Shown: positions 19,103 to 21,716 of the stretch, in pieces
Layout: each line of letters begins with the position of its first letter
How positions within the stretch are numbered: the stretch's first letter is position 1
Assembly (NCBI GenBank): GCA_033557675.1
Contig: JAWQRM010000530.1
Span: 1-21,716, forward strand
DNA from: Coptodactyla brooksi
Lineage: Eukaryota > Arthropoda > Insecta > Coleoptera > Scarabaeidae
DNA: 21,716 nucleotides
Direction: 5' to 3'
Translations under genes and position numbers: made by a program
Notes under the pieces: generated by a model
Seen by the model: only the letters and a program-made list of their open reading frames with translations
Told to the model about the DNA's origin: nothing
Database searches by the model: none

Positions 19103-19873
19103 TCATAGATCATGCTGAGCCTCCAGTAGTAGATAGACGAGTCGCAGTTTTCTGGACACTCTACGAATGCTGCGTCTGACCTGCTTAATCCTACAAAATG
19201 GAAAGTCGTATTACAATAAATGTATTACCGTTTATTTAGTTTTTAATGTAGTATTATATAAAGCATACAAATCCTACAGCGGAAGTATATTTGAAGTAAA
19301 AATTAAATATAATAAAAGCAAACAGCACATAAGGTATGCCAAAATCAAATTGACTAAACAGGCAGATTTCGAAATGTAGACGTACTTGGCCTTTTCGAGT
19401 AGCTTCTTTAACCTCATTTGCAGTATGTCGTTTGCGTCTCCAATTAAAAAAGTAGTACTAGTGTCCAATAGCTTCGCTTCTCTAATGGTCGCCTTGCACA
19501 TGGGGCACTCCACCTTACCCTTCTTCTGAATGTACTCGAAATATCTGATAATACACGAAGCGCAGTAAGCATGTCCACAAGAAATTCTTACCGGCACGAT
19601 TAGCTCGCTCAGACATATGGGGCAAACGTCAGTGTTATAGACAACCCTGCCACTTTTCCTCGACTTTGGTTTCTTAGCGTCACCCCCTTCCATTTTGAGC
19701 CTTATAACTATCACGCAGATTAAGATACAGTATATGACGAATACGGCAATGTAGATGTAGTCCACCCATTCTAGTGGCGCTTGATGCAAGTCAAAAGTCA
19801 CCTGCGTGTGCCATCGTCGAATCTCGGATATTACTTTTTGCGGAAACGTACTTTCGGATAAATCATCGTACAT
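19103..19873 (-). CDS. membrane-anchored RING-finger protein (putative E3 ubiquitin ligase, RNF170-like layout), two exons
   Basis: Proposed as join 19386-19873 and 19103-19190 on the minus strand, giving 191 residues. Seen: a hydrophobic segment at residues 37-59 that reads as one membrane helix, a basic linker, then a C3HC4 RING with ligands C84, C87, C99, H101, C104, C107, C123 and C126 (core CPIC, SCGHAYCASC, CPMC). Known: such RINGs bind two zinc ions and recruit E2 enzymes; a single helix followed by a RING resembles ER-anchored ligases such as RNF170. Inferred: ubiquitin ligase at an internal membrane, substrate unknown. The start is the first ATG after an in-frame TGA 33 bases upstream. 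Without splicing the frame runs on to a TAG at 19274 (199 residues, hydrophobic tail). Spliced, the tail is basic (IKQVRRSIRRVSRKLR) and ends at TGA 19103. RNF170 normally has further C-terminal helices, which this model lacks, so the family assignment is tentative while the RING itself is firm. Confidence 0.85.
19191..19385 (-). other. predicted 195-bp intron of the RING gene
   Basis: On the minus strand the donor is AA|GTACGT at 19385 and the acceptor is TTTCCATTTTGTAG|G, with AG at 19192-19191. The upstream exon ends after two bases of a codon; the downstream exon supplies the G, completing Lys163 and continuing with 28 further codons before a stop. Intron length is a multiple of three, but it contains an in-frame TAG, so retention would give the 199-residue form. 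The intron is more AT-rich than both exons. This is inferred from signals and phase only; RNA evidence is not available here. Confidence 0.6.
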
Positions 19874-20099
19874 AGCTGTACACGAACTTTCGATTTCTAT
19901 CGTTCAAATATAATTCGGGGTATAGTTTCTGTATAAGTGTATAATTAAAACGTCCTTAAGTTCGAATATAAAGGAATAACTAACGCTATGGAAACGGTTT
20001 TGACAGCTGGGGTTTTTCATCATGAGTCGGCTATAAAACTATCTAGATTACAGACTGTTTATTATATTATTAACATACGTTAATTTTACCTAACCATTA
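19874..20099. other. upstream flank of the RING gene, possible promoter region
   Basis: This is the interval between the RING start codon and the pogo-like relic. Read on the minus strand it holds several AT-rich motifs, including a TTTATAGCC-like one near 20030 and TTATATTT near 19905. None can be assigned as a TATA box with confidence. No other coding signal was seen. Confidence 0.2.
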
Positions 20100-21163
20100 T
20101 CTTATATTGAAATGTGGGCAAATATTATTGATTTCTTTATGTGTAATAAACTTGCGATATAAGAGACTTGAGAAAATGGAAATAATAGCGGGATTTGACG
20201 CATCAGGAGACTAAAAATCAATCTCATGCAGGAACTCGATAATAACCGATCTAAAGGTTGCAAATAGCGGGTAGTAGACTTGGCAGACATATCAAAATTA
20301 TTTCATTGGATTCTGCAAACTCGAGTGAATTACAATGATATGTATGCCCATCTAAAATTAACAAAACTTTTCCTGTCAGTTTTCGAGGAAGAAAGTGATC
20401 TCGTAGCCAATCAAAGAAAATATCCGTGTTCACGTAGGCAGATTTTTCATTCATATAAACAATTGACCCTGGTGGCATTCCACCCTCGTATTCCTGTTTT
20501 TATTCTTGCCTTTCATTATAGAAGCTGAAGGTAGAAAAACACTGCATGCAATGACTGTTATCGTTTCCCCCTTTTCTGCTAAAGTGATATTCATAACTAC
20601 TTTTGATCCTTTTTGAGCAACAACCTGCCCAGAACGGTTGTTTAATTGAAGGCTGTTTCGTCCATATTAAATATAGAGCCAGGTTTATTAAATAACAGAT
20701 TTTCTTCCAAAACTTGCCTACTTGACTACGAGCTGTTGATGCACTGTCAGATTTACGGATAGCTAAGCTTGGATGTCTCCGTAGAAATAGGTGTAACCAG
20801 TTATACCCGGCCCTTTGTGTTTCATTACTAAAATAATGCTTCTTTTTAAGTTGATTGGCAAAATTGTAAGCCAGTCTTCTAAGGTCATTGCGAGTGAGGG
20901 GAAATTCGTGTTTTGCATTTGTTTTAAATGTCGTGCTAATCTTCTTCGTTTTCCAGCCCTAGTAAACAGTGTTTTCCCATTCCACCTTTTAGCGTATCGC
21001 CACTTTTGAATCTTCTTTCCAGTGTTTTTCTAGGGATACAAGATTCAATAGAAGCTCGTGGAACGCTTGTGCCATTATGGATTGCTTCAACTGCTGTACG
21101 TAACTCTTCTTGGGCCCAGTTTTCCCGGTTACTACTCGGTTTTTTAACATATAAATTCGGCAT
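20100..21163 (-). pseudogene. pogo-like (Tc1/mariner superfamily) transposase relic
   Basis: The minus strand carries pieces of a DDE transposase in different frames. The N-terminus (from 21163, MPNLYVKKPSSNRENW) is a psq-type helix-turn-helix with IPRKTLERRFKSG. A second block near 20740-20920 has FPLTRNDLRRLAYNFANQ and GYNWLHLFLRRHPSLAIRKS, the CENP-B/Tigger-type DNA-binding region. The first catalytic aspartate lies in NMDETAFN (20645-20668). A later block reads MPPGSIVYMNEKSAYVN, then the second aspartate in LILDGHTYHC (20330-20362), then a shifted frame with STTRYLQPLDR. Stops and several frameshifts separate the blocks, so no functional protein can be made. Family role: cut-and-paste DNA transposition at TA sites. 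The third catalytic residue was not located. Confidence 0.85.
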
Positions 21164-21467
21164 CTAGAAGTAAAACAAATAATTTCAACGATATTCTGCT
21201 TATTTAGTGGCACAGGTCGTGAAATTGTAAATACAGCAGATGCTTGATAACGTGAAATAATTCAAACTACGTAAAAACAGATTATCGAATAAAGATTTTC
21301 ACTTTATCACTCAATCTTAAACACTTCCGTTTATTGGATGTGGATGTCACAGTTCTAACAATGCATAAACTACATAAAATTAAATGTAAACGAATCTTAA
21401 CGGACCGAGTGTGAGGCCGAGTGCGTGGAGAATATGCACATGTGAGCAAACTATCTCTAAAAATATG

Positions 21468-21534
21468 GGCCATCTATCCCTGAAAAACGTGGGCCACCTA
21501 TACCGTTAGTAAGGGATAGATGGCCACGGCACTT
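21468..21534. repeat. terminal/subterminal inverted repeats, probable 5' end of the pogo-like element
   Basis: GGCCATCTATCCCT at 21468-21481 is perfectly inverted at 21512-21525, with a related GTGGGCCACCTATACC between them. Read on the minus strand the outer end is AGTGCCGTGGCCATCTATCC. Its position about 370 bases upstream of the transposase start fits the 5' terminus of the pogo-like element. No matching terminus was found on the far side near 19.9-20.1 kb, so the 3' end is probably lost. The 21164-21467 interval between this and the transposase start holds no other recognisable feature. Confidence 0.5.
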
Positions 21535-21716
21535 TTGGGGGAACAACGTTAGGATAAGGCGTGTGTAAATTAGGTATCAAAAAACAACCTTCACGTACTT
21601 GTTTAAGCCTAGTTCCAAAGTTATAACTCAAAGCAGACCGTAATTATAATATAGTCTTTCGAGCCGAGAAAAACTTTAACACTGTTAGAATAATAAACAT
21701 ATTTATATACTTACAC

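Noticed and set aside
19167..19379. 70-codon plus-strand frame within the RING gene
   Set aside because: It lies antisense over the predicted intron and second exon; the RING frame on the other strand has clear zinc ligands.

Overview
The window looks like a piece of an AT-rich arthropod genome, most likely an insect. The evidence is the density of decayed eukaryotic transposons typical of insects (two mariner lineages, a pogo-like element, a Penelope-like element, a non-LTR retrotransposon and a TTAA-flanked MITE), the absence of bacterial-style gene packing, and a gene whose best model needs a short spliceosomal intron. No tRNA, rRNA, CRISPR array or operon was seen.

There is one convincing intact gene. 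It lies on the minus strand at about 19.1-19.9 kb and encodes a small membrane-anchored RING protein, probably an E3 ubiquitin ligase. The uninterrupted reading frame gives 199 residues. A phase-compatible donor and acceptor suggest instead a 195-bp intron and a 191-residue protein with a basic C-terminus.

Layout. 0-3 kb: AT-rich spacer with an (AT)n microsatellite and several foldback structures (638-690, 1471-1523, 2123-2315, 2570-2609, 2746-2824). 3.06-4.64 kb: a broken LINE reverse transcriptase on the minus strand, followed at 4.68-4.93 kb by a 240-bp piggyBac-type MITE. 5.85-7.70 kb: an unidentified block with more G+C than its surroundings. 7.7-10.6 kb: mostly unique sequence with two diverged copies of one short coding-like relic. 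10.6-11.4 kb and 14.76-15.69 kb: two mariner copies with recognisable inverted repeats, TA flanks and the same internal deletion. 13.5-13.64 kb: a helix-turn-helix relic of a Tc1/mariner-type transposase. 14.57-14.68 kb: a diverged 28-bp tandem repeat. 16.6-17.0 kb: the 3' end of an unrelated mariner transposase. 17.39-18.67 kb: a Penelope-like element with reverse transcriptase and GIY-YIG remains. 20.1-21.53 kb: a pogo-like transposase relic, just upstream of the RING gene.

The transposon remains do not act together as a system. They are independent, inactivated insertions around one small gene. The features most worth a second look are the splice model of the RING gene, the shared deletion and snap-back insertions of the mariner pair, and the two hairpins with a common arm sequence.
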